DNA of 64,000 nt from CAIOSQ01 sp041178225 (GCA_041178225.1 JBEGVV010000049.1:1-64000); one strand, 5' to 3'. Positions 28,974-39,381 are shown, counted from the first letter of the stretch. Notes: generated by a model from the letters alone, not told the origin. Translations and numbers: made by a program.

Positions 28974-29792
28974 GGCCTTCCGCCGCCCCGGCCAGCGCGG
29001 CCGCACGATGGTGGCCATCGGGCTGGCGATGCTGCTCGTGCTGCTGCTGGTCGTCGCGCTCGGCCCCTCGATCGCGCCCTACGATCCCACGCGCACCTCG
29101 CCGGATTCGCTCGCGGGGCCCAGCGCCGCCCACCTGCTCGGCACGGACTCGATCGGGCGCGACCTGCTCAGCCGCCTGATCGTCGGGGGCCGCGGGACGC
29201 TGCTGATCACCTTCGTCGCGGTCGCGATGGCGCTGTCGGCGGGCCTCGTGCTCGGCCTGGCGTCGGGCTATGTCGGCGGCAAGCTCGACCTCGTGGTCAT
29301 GCGCGTGCTCGACGTGGTCTTCGCCTTCCCCGTCTTCCTGCTGGCGATCGCCGTGGTCGCCGCGCTCGGGCCGACGGTGCGCAACCTCGTCATCACCATC
29401 GCCATCGTCTATACGCCGACCATGGCGCGCGTCGTCCGCGGGCCGGTGCTGGGCGTCAAGCGCTGGGACCATGTCGAGGCCGCGCGCAGCGTCGGCGTGG
29501 GCGAGCTGTCCATCGCGCTGCGCCACGTCCTGCCCCTGGTCGTCTCTCCGATCCTGGTGCAGACCAGCCTCACGCTCGCGAACACGATCTTCACCGTCAC
29601 CGCGCTGTCCTTCCTCGGCCTCGGCCCGCCGCCGCCGGACCCCAACTGGGGGAGCATGCTCGCCGACGCGCGGCAGTTCATGGAGCTTGCGCCGCTCACG
29701 GTCGTCGCCCCGGCCTGCGCCATCGTCTTCGCGTCCCTCACCTTCGTCGTGCTGGCGAACGGCCTGCGCGAGCTCCTCGACGTGGGTGGCCG

Positions 29793-29796
<4 letters not shown>
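28966..29796 (+). CDS. ABC transporter permease, DppC/OppC type
   Basis: The 276-residue second permease has an N-terminal cytoplasmic segment and helix (about 16-37), the LLGTDSIGRDLLSRLIVGGR motif characteristic of OppC-type subunits, and an EAA loop (HVEAARSVGVGELSIALRHV). The ATG at 28966 is preferred to an in-frame ATG at 28939 inside the upstream gene, because family alignment begins there. Its stop overlaps the GTG start of the first ATPase (GTGA). Confidence 0.95.
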
Positions 29797-30613
<817 letters not shown>

Positions 30614-30617
<4 letters not shown>

Positions 30618-31618
30618 CCGGGCGCGCGACGCCGCCGGCCGGGCCGCTGCTGAGCGTGCGCGACCTGCAGGTCACCTTCCCGGCGCGGCGCGGCCGGCCG
30701 CCGGTGCGCGCGGTCGACGGCGTCTCCTTCGACATCGCCGCCGGCGAGACGCTCGGGCTGGTCGGCGAGTCCGGCTCGGGCAAGACCACGACCGGGCGCG
30801 CGATCCTCCAGCTCCAGCCCGCGAGCGGCGGGTCGGTGCGCCTGCTCGGGCGCGAGTTGGGCGGGCTCGGCGCGCGCGAGATGCGCGCGATGCGCCGCCA
30901 CATGCAGTTCGTCCTCCAGAACCCCTATTCGAGCCTGCATCCGCGCATGACGGTGGCGCGCATCCTCGCGGAGCCGCTGGCCGTGCATCGCACGGTGGCA
31001 AGGCAGGACGTGCCCGCGCGCATCGCCGAGCTGCTGCGGCTGGTCGGCCTCGACCCCGCGATGGCGGCGCGCTACCCGCACGAGTTCTCGGGCGGGCAGC
31101 GCCAGCGCATCGTCATCGCGCGCGCCCTCGCGGTGGATCCCGGCTTCGTCGTCTGCGACGAACCGGTCTCGGCGCTCGACGTGCGCACGCAGGCGCAGAT
31201 CGTCGACCTGCTGCGCGGGCTGCAGGAGCGCCTTGGCCTGTCCTGCCTGTTCATCGCCCACGACCTCGCCGTGGTGCGCAGCGTCGCGCACCGCGTGGCG
31301 GTGATGTATGCCGGTCGCATCGTCGAGATCGGCGACGCGGCGCGCGTCTATGCCTCGCCCGTGCATCCCTACACGCGCAACCTCCTGGACTCGGTTCCGG
31401 TCCCCGACCCGGCGAGGCAGCGCGCGCGACTTGCCGCGCCCTTCGTCGAGCCAGATTTCCGCGGCCGCGAGGGCGTCGCCGGCCCCTGCCCGTTCGGCGA
31501 GGACCACGCGGCGACCGGGACGCCGGAGATGCACGAGGTGGCGCCCGGCCACCTCGTCTCGTGCAGGTTCTGGCCGCCCGGGGAGCATCCCCCGCGCAGC
31601 CTCCCTGCGTGCCGGTGA
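30614..31618 (+). CDS. ABC transporter ATPase, DppF/OppF type
   Basis: The 334-residue ATPase has Walker A GESGSGKTT, Q-loop LQNPYSSLHPRM, signature FSGGQRQR, Walker B FVVCDEPVSALD and the switch histidine in IAHDLAV. A C-terminal oligopeptide extension with CPFGEDHA and CRFWPPGEHP cysteines is of the kind seen in this subfamily. Start is GTG overlapping the upstream stop by four bases. It completes the importer; an amidohydrolase gene follows after 58 bp in the same direction. Confidence 0.95.
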
Positions 31619-31676
31619 GGTCCTTGCCGGGCCAGGCGCGCGGCGCGAACATGCGCCGACAAGGCGGAGGCCGCGG

Positions 31677-33059
31677 ATGCGCGAGATCGACCTGCTGGTG
31701 GAGGCCGAGTTCCTCTACCCGGTGAGCGAGGGCAACCCGATCATCCATGGCGGCGAGGTCGCGATATCCGGCGACCGGATCGTCCATGCCGGGCCGGCGA
31801 TGCCGCCTGGCACGTGGAAGCCCGCGCGCAGGCTCGGCGGCCGCGGCAAGGCGGTGCTGCCCGGCTTCGTCAACTGCCACAGCCACGCCGCGTCGATCGT
31901 CTTCCGCAGCCAGACCGACGACCGCGCCGCGCGCTCGGCGCTCTTCGACGTCGCCTTCCGCATGGAGAAGGACATCGGCGACGAGGAATGGGCGATGCTC
32001 GCGGAGGTCGGCTGCGCCGACATGCTGCGCGCCGGCATCACCACCATCAACGACATCTGGTACGCGCCGTGGCACCTCGCCGCCACCGTCGAGCGCTGCG
32101 GCCTGCGCGCGCAGGTCGCGCACAAGGTCTTCGACGTCCACCTGGAGGAACTCCACCGGGGCGACTGGACGCACCACGCGGCGCGCGGCGAGGCGCGGCT
32201 GCGCGACGGCGTCGACTTCGTCGCGCGCTGGCACGGCGCCGCGGGCGGGCGGATCGGCGGCCGCATCGGCACGCACGCGACAGATACCTGCGCGCCCGGG
32301 CTGCTGCGCGAGGCGCGCGCCGAGGCGACGCGGCTGGGCGTCGGCATGCACATCCACGCGGCGCAGAGCGCGGGCGAGGTCGAGCGCATCCTCGCCGCCC
32401 ATGGCTGCGGCCCGCTCGAGCACCTGCGCGACACCGGCATGCTCGCGCCCGACGTGGTGGTCGCGCACCTGACCCTGGCGACCGACGCCGACCTCGACGC
32501 CATGCGCGAGACGGGCGCGCGCCATGCCCATTGCCCGACCATCTACCCGCGGCGCGGCCGCTACCCGCGGCTCGACGCGATCCTCGCCCGCGGCATCCCG
32601 ACCGGCTTCGGCACGGACTGGATGCAGAACGATCCGTTCGAGGGAATGCGCAACGCCATGAACGCCATGCGCCTGCTCCACGGCGATCCCGAGGCGCTGG
32701 GATGCGCCGATGCGATCTGGCTGCACACGATGGGCGCCGCGCGCGCCATGGGCCTCGACCACGAGATCGGCTCGCTCGAGCCCGGCAAGAAGGCCGACCT
32801 CGTCGTCGTCGACATCGACCGCCCGCACCTCCAGCCCTATTACGGCGCCCACGCGGCGCTGGCCTTCTACGCGCGCGCGAGCGACGTCGAGGCAAGCGTC
32901 GTCGATGGCCGCGTCGTGCTCGAGGATGGGCGCCCCGTCCTGCTCGACGAGCAGCGCGCCCTCGCGGCGCTCGCCCCGCGCGTCCCCGCGTGGCGCGGCC
33001 AGCTCTCCGCGCTGGGCAGCCGCGCCGTCTTCGGGCCGGGATGCGCCTGCTGCGGGTGA
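31677..33059 (+). CDS. Amidohydrolase of the cytosine deaminase/TRZ-ATZ type
   Basis: The 460-residue metal-dependent hydrolase has a composite beta domain, then the metal motif NCHSH (H68, H70) and the later ligands in MHIHAAQSAGEV and VVAHLT. The catalytic-site aspartate lies in GFGTDWMQNDPF, and the C-terminal LEPGKKADLVVVD is typical of the family. Deamination or hydrolysis of a nitrogen-containing ring or amide is likely; the exact substrate is unknown. The tail ends in a cysteine-rich GPGCACCG. It lies downstream of the importer, so it probably acts on the imported compound. Confidence 0.88.
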   Translation: MREIDLLVEAEFLYPVSEGNPIIHGGEVAISGDRIVHAGPAMPPGTWKPARRLGGRGKAVLPGFVNCHSHAASIVFRSQTDDRAARSALFDVAFRMEKDIGDEEWAMLAEVGCADMLRAGITTINDIWYAPWHLAATVERCGLRAQVAHKVFDVHLEELHRGDWTHHAARGEARLRDGVDFVARWHGAAGGRIGGRIGTHATDTCAPGLLREARAEATRLGVGMHIHAAQSAGEVERILAAHGCGPLEHLRDTGMLAPDVVVAHLTLATDADLDAMRETGARHAHCPTIYPRRGRYPRLDAILARGIPTGFGTDWMQNDPFEGMRNAMNAMRLLHGDPEALGCADAIWLHTMGAARAMGLDHEIGSLEPGKKADLVVVDIDRPHLQPYYGAHAALAFYARASDVEASVVDGRVVLEDGRPVLLDEQRALAALAPRVPAWRGQLSALGSRAVFGPGCACCG

Positions 33060-33086
33060 CGGCGCTGATGCGCTAGCCTCCCGCGC

Positions 33087-34151
33087 ATGGGACGCAAGCC
33101 ACTCACGGGCCCCGATGCCTGGCACGGGCGCGACATCGCCGCGTCGCGGCGCTGGATCCGCGACATCGACGCGGCGATGGCCGCGCGCCTCGCGGCCGCC
33201 GTCGCCGCGCTGCGCGGCAAGCCCTGGCAGGAGGTCGCGCGCGGGGACATCGACGTCCCCGGGCTCGATGCGCTGCTGCAGGACATCGCGGCGGAACTCG
33301 AGCAGGGCTGCGGCATCGTCAAGCTGCGCGGGCTGCCGGTCGATCGCCTCGGCGAGGACGACCTGCGGCGCCTGCTCTTCGGCATCGGCGCGCGGCTTGG
33401 CATGCCACGCTTCCAGAACCGCAGCGGCGAGCTGATGCGCGCGATCCGCGACGAGGGCGCCCATGTCGGCCGCACCTACGGCCAGATAGAGGGCGCCGGC
33501 GCGGGCAAGCCCTTCCTGTCCTCCTACGCGCGCACGCTGACCAATGGCGCGCTGCGCTTCCATACCGACCGGACCGACGTGGTCGGGCTCCTCTGCGTGC
33601 GCCAGGCCCGCGCGGGCGGCACCAGCCGCCTCGTCTCCACGCCCGCGCTCCACAACGCGATGCTGGAGCGCCGTCCCGACCTGCTCGAGGAGCTCTTCGG
33701 CGACTACTGGCGCAGCCGCTTCGGCGAGGAGGGCGAGACGCGCGACAGCGTCTACCGCCTGCCGGTCTTCGGCCTGCGCGATGGCCACTTCACCTCGCAT
33801 TTCTCGCTGACCTTCATCGAGGCCGCGCAGCTGGTCGATGGCGTCCCGCGGCTGACGCCGCGACAGCAGGAGGCGATCGACATGCTGCTCGCGCTCGCCG
33901 ACGAGTTCTGCTTCGAGATGGTGCTGGAGCCGGGCGACCTGCAGCTCATCAACAGCCACGTCACCTACCACGGCCGCACGCCCTTCGAGGACGACGCCGC
34001 GAGCGGGCGCGACCGGCTGCTGCTGCGGATCTGGCTGTCGATGCCAGGCAACCGCCCGCTCCCCGAGGGCCACGAGGTCCTCTGGGGCGAGGTCGAGGCC
34101 GGCAGGCCGCGCGGCGGCATCCGCCAGTCGGTGGCGGCCGCCAGCGCCTGA
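33087..34151 (+). CDS. TauD/TfdA-type Fe(II)/2-oxoglutarate dioxygenase
   Basis: The 354-residue protein has the facial triad H159-x-D161 (in RFHTDRTD) and distal H295 (in VTYHGRTPFED). A downstream arginine in RLLLRIWLSMP would bind 2-oxoglutarate. The N-terminal 80 residues are a helical extension. It starts 27 bases after the amidohydrolase stop and is likely in the same unit, adding an oxygenation step to the catabolic set. Substrates in the family range from taurine to carnitine precursors, so none is assigned. Confidence 0.88.
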   Translation: MGRKPLTGPDAWHGRDIAASRRWIRDIDAAMAARLAAAVAALRGKPWQEVARGDIDVPGLDALLQDIAAELEQGCGIVKLRGLPVDRLGEDDLRRLLFGIGARLGMPRFQNRSGELMRAIRDEGAHVGRTYGQIEGAGAGKPFLSSYARTLTNGALRFHTDRTDVVGLLCVRQARAGGTSRLVSTPALHNAMLERRPDLLEELFGDYWRSRFGEEGETRDSVYRLPVFGLRDGHFTSHFSLTFIEAAQLVDGVPRLTPRQQEAIDMLLALADEFCFEMVLEPGDLQLINSHVTYHGRTPFEDDAASGRDRLLLRIWLSMPGNRPLPEGHEVLWGEVEAGRPRGGIRQSVAAASA

Positions 34152-34391
34152 CGAGGCGCGGCGCCCGCCGCGCGCGCCAGCGACGACCGCCGCATTCCGG
34201 GGCGATCGAGGGCGCGCCACGAACCGTATCGGAACATTCTGCGCGACCGCGCGTTTGGCGAGGCTGCCCGCGCGGGACGATAGTCCCCACGAGGGAAATG
34301 GACTTGCGCGCATGCCGCCACGTCCATCTCCACCGACGCTCCGGCACCTTCCCGTGCCGCGATGCCGCAGCAGCCTGGGGGGATCGATCCG

Positions 34392-34778
34392 ATGGACGAG
34401 CGGAATGGGGCGCGGCTGCCCTATCGACGGATGCTTGCGCTCATGCGCTACCGCGGCCTCGTCGGCGGCGAAGCAGCCGATGCCATGGCCGAGCAGCAGA
34501 GGCAGTTCGAGGACGTCGTCGGGAAGATGCTCGAGGACCATGCCCGCGCCGTCGAGCGCCTGACGGCGCAGGCCGTGTCCCAGATACCCAACCAGGCGGC
34601 GCGGGACCTCGTGTCCGGCACGATCGGCGCCCAGTTCGAGATGCAGCGCCAGGCCATGGAGATCGCGCTCCGCCAGGCCGAGGACATGGCCTCGCACGCA
34701 TGGCGAGCCCATGGCGAGTTCGCTGCCCTGCTGGGACGTCCAGGCCTCGCGGCGGCCTCGCGCGAGCCGCGGAAGTGA
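34392..34778 (+). CDS. Phasin-like helical protein
   Basis: The 128-residue product is almost entirely amphipathic helix, with a middle segment rich in Q, E, A and L (MAEQQRQFEDVVGKMLEDHARAVERL). That composition is typical of phasins, which coat polyhydroxyalkanoate granules. The match is by character and by context with patatin, acetoacetate decarboxylase and 3-hydroxybutyrate dehydrogenase genes, not by a clear signature. The ATG at 34392 has GGGGGGATC upstream; ATG 34362 would add ten residues. The patatin GTG overlaps its stop by four bases. Confidence 0.5.
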   Translation: MDERNGARLPYRRMLALMRYRGLVGGEAADAMAEQQRQFEDVVGKMLEDHARAVERLTAQAVSQIPNQAARDLVSGTIGAQFEMQRQAMEIALRQAEDMASHAWRAHGEFAALLGRPGLAAASREPRK

Positions 34779-35815
34779 GCGCGTCCCCCAAGCCCTCCAG
34801 CACCACCAGGAAGCGCCTCAACATCGCCCTCCAGGGCGGTGGCGCGCATGGCGCCTATGCATGGGGCGTCCTCGACCGGCTCCTCGAGGAGGAAAGCATC
34901 GAGATCACGGGCCTGTGCGGCACGTCGGCGGGCGCCATGAACGCGGCCGTCGTGGCGTACGGCCTGGCGAAGGGCGGCAACGCGGGCGCGCGCGAGGCCC
35001 TGGCGACCTTCTGGACGCGCATCTCGGAGGCCGCGAAGCAAGGCCCGCTGCAGCCATCCTTCATGGACAGGATGATCGGGACGGGCAACCTGGACTTCTC
35101 GCCCGGCTGGATGTTCCTCGACTTCATCGGGCGGCTGTTCTCGCCGTACCAGCTCAACCCCGGGAACATCAATCCGCTGCGCGACGTGCTGCAGGGCTGC
35201 GTCGACTTCGAGTTCCTCAGGCGCAACGCGGTCGCGAAGCTCTTCGTCTGCGCGTCGAACGTCACGACGGGCCGGCACCGCGTGTTCCAGGACGAGGAGG
35301 TCGGGGTCGACGCGGTCCTGGCCTCCGCGTGCCTGCCCTTCCTGTTCCAGGCCGTCGAGATCGACGGGCAGCACTACTGGGACGGCGGCTACATGGGCAA
35401 CCCGCCGCTGTATCCGCTCTTCTACAACACGGACACGCCCGACGTGCTGATCGTCCAGATCAACCCGGTGTCGATCCCCGAGGTGCCGCGCACCGCGCAG
35501 GCGATCCTCGACCGGATCAACACGCTCAGCTTCAACTCGAGCCTGATGCGCGAGCTCCGCGCGATCCACTTCGTCACGAAGCTGATCGACAAGGGGTTCA
35601 CGGACGGCGGGCGCCTCCGGCGCATCTACATCCACACGGTCGACGCCGAGGAGCATCTCTCGCGCCTTGGCGTCTCCTCCAAGCTCAACGCCGACATCGC
35701 GTTCCTGCGCAGCCTCCACGAGGTTGGCCGCGCGAAGGCGGACGCGTTCCTGCGCGACCACGCCGACAAGATCGGCGTCATGTCCTCGACCGACATCGAG
35801 GCGAAATTCCTCTAG
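34775..35815 (+). CDS. Patatin-like phospholipase/esterase
   Basis: The 346-residue enzyme shows the patatin oxyanion motif QGGGAHGAYAWG (20-31), the nucleophile elbow GTSAG (S51) and the catalytic aspartate in WDGGY (D203), giving a Ser-Asp dyad. There is no signal peptide. In this gene neighbourhood a role as lipase or intracellular polyhydroxybutyrate depolymerase is plausible. Start is GTG at 34775, overlapping the preceding stop. The acetoacetate decarboxylase gene follows after 12 bases with AGGAGG. Confidence 0.9.
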   Translation: MSASPKPSSTTRKRLNIALQGGGAHGAYAWGVLDRLLEEESIEITGLCGTSAGAMNAAVVAYGLAKGGNAGAREALATFWTRISEAAKQGPLQPSFMDRMIGTGNLDFSPGWMFLDFIGRLFSPYQLNPGNINPLRDVLQGCVDFEFLRRNAVAKLFVCASNVTTGRHRVFQDEEVGVDAVLASACLPFLFQAVEIDGQHYWDGGYMGNPPLYPLFYNTDTPDVLIVQINPVSIPEVPRTAQAILDRINTLSFNSSLMRELRAIHFVTKLIDKGFTDGGRLRRIYIHTVDAEEHLSRLGVSSKLNADIAFLRSLHEVGRAKADAFLRDHADKIGVMSSTDIEAKFL

Positions 35816-35827
35816 GAGGCCCACGAC

Positions 35828-36571
35828 ATGAACAAGGAAGAGGTCCTGCGCCTCCCCTCGATGCCCGCCGCCAGCCCGAGCTATCCGTTCGGGCCCTATC
35901 GGTTCGTGAACCGCGAGTACTTCATCGTCGTCTACGAGTCCGATCCGCGGGCGGTGCGCGCGGCCGTGCCCGAGCCGCTCCAGCCCGTCCCGGAAGGGCT
36001 CGTCTTCTACGAGTGGATCCGCATGCCCGACAGCTCGGGCTTCGGCGACTACACGGAATCGGGCGTCGTCATCCCGTGCACCTACAAGGGGCAGCCCTGC
36101 AACTTCGTCTCGCAGATGTACCTCGACTGCGAGCCGCCGATCGCCGCGGGCCGCGAGATCTGGGGCTTCCCCAAGAAATACGGAAACCCGAGGCTGGAGA
36201 TCACGTCCGACACGCTCACCGGGACGCTGTCCTACGCAGGCCAGACCGTCGCCATGGGCACCATGGCGTACAAGCACGAGAGCCTGTCGCGCGAGCCGGC
36301 CAAGACGATCTCCTCGCTCACCAAGACGCAGGTCAACCTGAAGCTCATCCCGGACGTCGACGGGAAGCCGAAGATCGCGCAACTCGTCCGCTACGCGCTG
36401 GCCGACATCACGGTCAAGGGGTCGTGGACCGGTCCCGCGCGGCTCAGCCTCGTCCCGCACGTGAACGCGCCCGTCGCCGACCTGCCGGTCCGCAGCGTGC
36501 TCGGCGGCCGCCACTTCGTCGCCGACCTCACGCTGCCCTACGGCAGCGTGCTGCACGACTACCTGGCGTGA
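35828..36571 (+). CDS. adc: Acetoacetate decarboxylase
   Basis: The 247-residue enzyme converts acetoacetate to acetone and CO2 through a Schiff base. The adjacent lysines K116-K117 in EIWGFPKKYG correspond to the catalytic lysine and its pKa-lowering neighbour in the Clostridium enzyme. Other family features are YTESGVVIPC and the C-terminal VADLTLPYG. AGGAGG lies at ideal distance from the ATG. Genes on both sides (patatin, 3-hydroxybutyrate dehydrogenase) produce or consume acetoacetate, consistent with ketone-body or polyhydroxybutyrate turnover. Confidence 0.93.
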   Translation: MNKEEVLRLPSMPAASPSYPFGPYRFVNREYFIVVYESDPRAVRAAVPEPLQPVPEGLVFYEWIRMPDSSGFGDYTESGVVIPCTYKGQPCNFVSQMYLDCEPPIAAGREIWGFPKKYGNPRLEITSDTLTGTLSYAGQTVAMGTMAYKHESLSREPAKTISSLTKTQVNLKLIPDVDGKPKIAQLVRYALADITVKGSWTGPARLSLVPHVNAPVADLPVRSVLGGRHFVADLTLPYGSVLHDYLA

Positions 36572-36584
36572 CGCGGCGGCCGCG

Positions 36585-36743
36585 ATGACTGGCGACGACC
36601 GCAAGCTCCCGCCGCGGCGCGAGCCGATCCCGGCGGAGTGGGAGAAGCTCGCCGAGCCGCTGCGCAAGCTGGCGCGGGAGAACCCGGATGCGTTCGCCGA
36701 GGCCCTGCGCGGCCTCATCGCCGCAAGGCCCGGAAGGCAATAG
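36585..36743 (+). CDS. Small 52-residue hypothetical protein
   Basis: A short frame lies between the decarboxylase and dehydrogenase genes, beginning 13 bases after the adc stop. It encodes MTGDDRKLPPRREPIPAEWE followed by an amphipathic helix (KLAEPLRKLARENPDAFAEA). No family is recognised and no strong ribosome site is seen. Its position and helix-like composition argue for a real, co-transcribed gene. Conservation in the same place in relatives would settle it. Confidence 0.5.
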   Translation: MTGDDRKLPPRREPIPAEWEKLAEPLRKLARENPDAFAEALRGLIAARPGRQ

Positions 36744-36786
36744 CCGTCCCCGGCGGGGGATGAACCAAGTCAACAGGAGGACAGCA

Positions 36787-37569
36787 ATGCTAGACGGCAA
36801 GGTCGCCATCGTCACCGGTTCAACCAGCGGCATCGGGCTCGGGATCGCCGAGGCCTTCGCCGGCGCCGGCGCGGGCGTCGTCCTGAACGGGTTCGGCGAC
36901 GCCGCCGCGATCGAGGCGACGCGCTCGGGCGTCGCCTCGCGCCACGGCGTGAAGGTGACCTATTCCGGGGCGGACATGTCGAAGCCAGCGGCCATCGCGG
37001 GCATGGTGGCGGACGCGATCCGCGACCACGGGAAGGTCGACATCCTCGTCAACAACGCGGGCATCCAGTTCGTGGCGCCGATCGACGAGTTCCCCGAGGC
37101 GAAGTGGGATGCGATCCTCGCGATCAACCTGTCCTCGGCCTTCCACGCGACCAAGGCGGTGCTGCCCGGCATGAAGCAGCGCAAGTGGGGGCGGATCATC
37201 AACGTCGCCTCCGCCCACGGCCTCGTGGCGTCGGCGTTCAAGTCGGCCTATGTCGCCGCCAAGCACGGCGTCGTCGGACTGACGAAGGTGACCGCGATGG
37301 AGACCGCCGAGGACGGCATCACCTGCAACGCGATCTGCCCGGGCTATGTCTGGACGCCGCTCGTGCAGAAGCAGATCCCCGAGCAGGCGAAGGCGCATGG
37401 CATGTCCGAGGAGGAGGTCGTGCGCAAGGTCCTGCTCGCGAACCAGCCGAACAAGCGCTTCGCGACGGTCGAGGAGATGGGCGCGCTGGCCGTGTTCCTC
37501 TGCTCCCAGGGCGCGGCGTCGATGACCGGGGCCGCCCTGCCCGTCGACGGCGGCTGGACGGCGCACTGA
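36787..37569 (+). CDS. bdhA: 3-hydroxybutyrate dehydrogenase
   Basis: The 260-residue short-chain dehydrogenase interconverts 3-hydroxybutyrate and acetoacetate with NAD. Seen are the cofactor motif TGSTSGIGLGIA, NNAGIQFVAPI, the catalytic serine region NVASAHGLVAS, the Y-x3-K pair in SAYVAAKHG and the PGYVWTPLV segment typical of this enzyme. AGGAGG precedes the ATG at seven bases. It ends the storage/ketone-body unit; a hairpin follows. Confidence 0.95.
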   Translation: MLDGKVAIVTGSTSGIGLGIAEAFAGAGAGVVLNGFGDAAAIEATRSGVASRHGVKVTYSGADMSKPAAIAGMVADAIRDHGKVDILVNNAGIQFVAPIDEFPEAKWDAILAINLSSAFHATKAVLPGMKQRKWGRIINVASAHGLVASAFKSAYVAAKHGVVGLTKVTAMETAEDGITCNAICPGYVWTPLVQKQIPEQAKAHGMSEEEVVRKVLLANQPNKRFATVEEMGALAVFLCSQGAASMTGAALPVDGGWTAH

Positions 37570-37581
37570 CGCGAGGCGCGC

Positions 37582-37599
37582 GCGCCGCAAGCGCGGCGC
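37582..37599. terminator. 7-bp hairpin between converging bdhA and the ABC-F gene
   Basis: GCGCCGC (37582-37588) pairs with GCGGCGC (37593-37599) over an AAGC loop, in the 38-bp gap between two converging stop codons. Position supports a shared terminator, though no T tract is present on either side. Confidence 0.4.
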
Positions 37600-37607
37600 C
37601 GCGCCCC

Positions 37608-39236
37608 TCAACCGCCCGCGTGCAGGCCGGGGGCTTCCTGGCCGGTGCTCGCGACGTACTCGGTGTACCCGCCGCCATATTCGCGCGCGCCGTCGGCGAC
37701 GAGCTCGAGCACGCGGTTCGAGAGCGCCGCGAGGAAGCGGCGGTCATGCGAGACGAAGAGCATCGCGCCCTCGTAGGAAGCGAGCGCGGCGACCAGCATC
37801 TCCTTGGTCGCCATGTCGAGGTGGTTGGTCGGCTCGTCGAGGACGAGGAAGTTCGGCGGGTCGTAGAGCATGCGCGCCATGACGAGGCGGGCCTTCTCGC
37901 CGCCCGAGAGCACGCGGCACTTCTTCTCGACCTCGTCGCCGGAGAAGCCGAAGCAGCCCGCGAGCGTGCGCAGCGAGCCCTGGTTGGCGCGCGGGAAGGC
38001 GTCCTCGAGGGATTCGAGCACGGTGCGGTCGCCCGCCAGCAGCTCCATCGCGTGCTGCGCGAAGTAGCCCATCCTGACGCTGCCCCCGACGGTGACGCTG
38101 CCCGCGTCGGGCTGCGCCGTGCCCGCGACCAGCTTGAGCAGCGTCGACTTGCCGGCGCCGTTGACGCCCAGCACGCACCAGCGCTCGCGACGCCGGATGC
38201 GGAAGTCCAGGCCTTCGTAGATGGCGCGGCTGCCGTAGCGCTTGGCCACGCCGCGCAGGATCGCGACGTCGTCGCCCGAGCGCGGCGCGGCAGGGAACTC
38301 GAAGGAGACGGACTGGCGCCGCTTGGGCGGCTCGACGCGCTCGATCTTCTCCAGCTTCTTCACGCGGCTCTGCACCTGCGCGGCGTGCGAGGCGCGCGCC
38401 TTGAACCTCTCGATGAAGGAGATCTCCTTGGCGAGCATCGCCTGCTGGCGCTCGAACTGCGCCTGGGCCTGGCGCTCGTCGATGGCGCGCTGGCGCTCGT
38501 AGAACTCGTAGTCGCCCGAATAGGACTTGAGCTCGCCGCCGTCGATCTCGATCACCTTGGAGACGACGCGGTTCATGAACTCGCGGTCGTGCGAGGTCAT
38601 CAGCAGCGCGCCCTCGTGCGCGGCGAGGAAGCCCTCGAGCCAGATCAGGCTCTCGATGTCGAGGTGGTTGCTCGGCTCGTCGAGCAGCATGACGTCGGGG
38701 CGCATGAGCAGGATGCGCGCCAGCGCGACGCGCATCTTCCAGCCGCCGGACAGCACGCCGACGTCGCCATCCATCATGCTGGCGGAGAAGCTCAGCCCCG
38801 CGAGGATCTCTCGCGCGCGCGCCTCGAGCGCGTAGCCACCGAGTTCCTCGAACCGGGCCTGCACCTCGCCATAGCGCTCGACCACCGCCTCGAGCTCGTC
38901 CGCGCGCGCCGGGTCCTCCATCGCGGCCTCCAGCGCGCGCAGCTCGGACGCCACCGCGCTGACCGCGCCGGCGCCCTCCATGACCTCCGCGACGGCGCTG
39001 CGCCCCGCCATCTCGCCGACGTCCTGCCCGAACAGGCCGACCGTCGTGCCTCGGTCCACGATCACCTGCCCCTCGTCGGGCTGCTCCTCGCCGGTGATCA
39101 TCCGGAACAGCGTGGACTTGCCCGCGCCGTTGGGGCCGACCAGCCCGACCTTCTCGCCGCGCTGCAGCGCGGCCGACGCCTCGAGGAAGAGGATCTGGCG
39201 GCCATTGCGCTTGCTGATGCTGTCGAGGCGGATCAT
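37608..39236 (-). CDS. ABC-F family ribosome-associated ATPase
   Basis: The 542-residue soluble protein has two ABC ATPase units (about 1-250 and 315-540). Both carry Walker A motifs (GPNGAGKST and GVNGAGKST), LSGG signatures and Walker B stretches (MLLDEPSNHLD, LVLDEPTNHLD). A charged linker (about 240-300) begins YSGDYEFYERQRA. It lacks membrane domains, placing it in the ABC-F group (EttA, Uup, YheS) that acts on the ribosome. The subgroup is not certain. It is divergent from the desaturase-family gene across 145 bp. Confidence 0.93.
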   Translation of the reverse strand: MIRLDSISKRNGRQILFLEASAALQRGEKVGLVGPNGAGKSTLFRMITGEEQPDEGQVIVDRGTTVGLFGQDVGEMAGRSAVAEVMEGAGAVSAVASELRALEAAMEDPARADELEAVVERYGEVQARFEELGGYALEARAREILAGLSFSASMMDGDVGVLSGGWKMRVALARILLMRPDVMLLDEPSNHLDIESLIWLEGFLAAHEGALLMTSHDREFMNRVVSKVIEIDGGELKSYSGDYEFYERQRAIDERQAQAQFERQQAMLAKEISFIERFKARASHAAQVQSRVKKLEKIERVEPPKRRQSVSFEFPAAPRSGDDVAILRGVAKRYGSRAIYEGLDFRIRRRERWCVLGVNGAGKSTLLKLVAGTAQPDAGSVTVGGSVRMGYFAQHAMELLAGDRTVLESLEDAFPRANQGSLRTLAGCFGFSGDEVEKKCRVLSGGEKARLVMARMLYDPPNFLVLDEPTNHLDMATKEMLVAALASYEGAMLFVSHDRRFLAALSNRVLELVADGAREYGGGYTEYVASTGQEAPGLHAGG

Positions 39237-39381
39237 GGGGACCTGGAGCGATGGGGCGGGAGGCCGGTCGCGGCCGCGCGGGGCTGCCGCTTAGCCCAAG
39301 TCGCGCCGCGGCGGAAGCGCCACCTTCCCACGGCGCGGCGGCGCGCTAGGATGCCACCCGGGGCCGGGGACGGAGGACGCG

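Noticed and set aside
31808..31822. TGGCAC sequences inside genes (for example near 24421, 31808 and 33119) as sigma54 promoters
   Set aside because: None has TTGC or GC at the required spacing, and all are inside coding sequence.
31251..34712. Very long open frame on the strand opposite the importer ATPase, amidohydrolase and dioxygenase genes
   Set aside because: It is a low-complexity R/A/D/H-rich translation typical of antisense frames in GC-rich DNA. The opposite strand carries three clear enzyme families.
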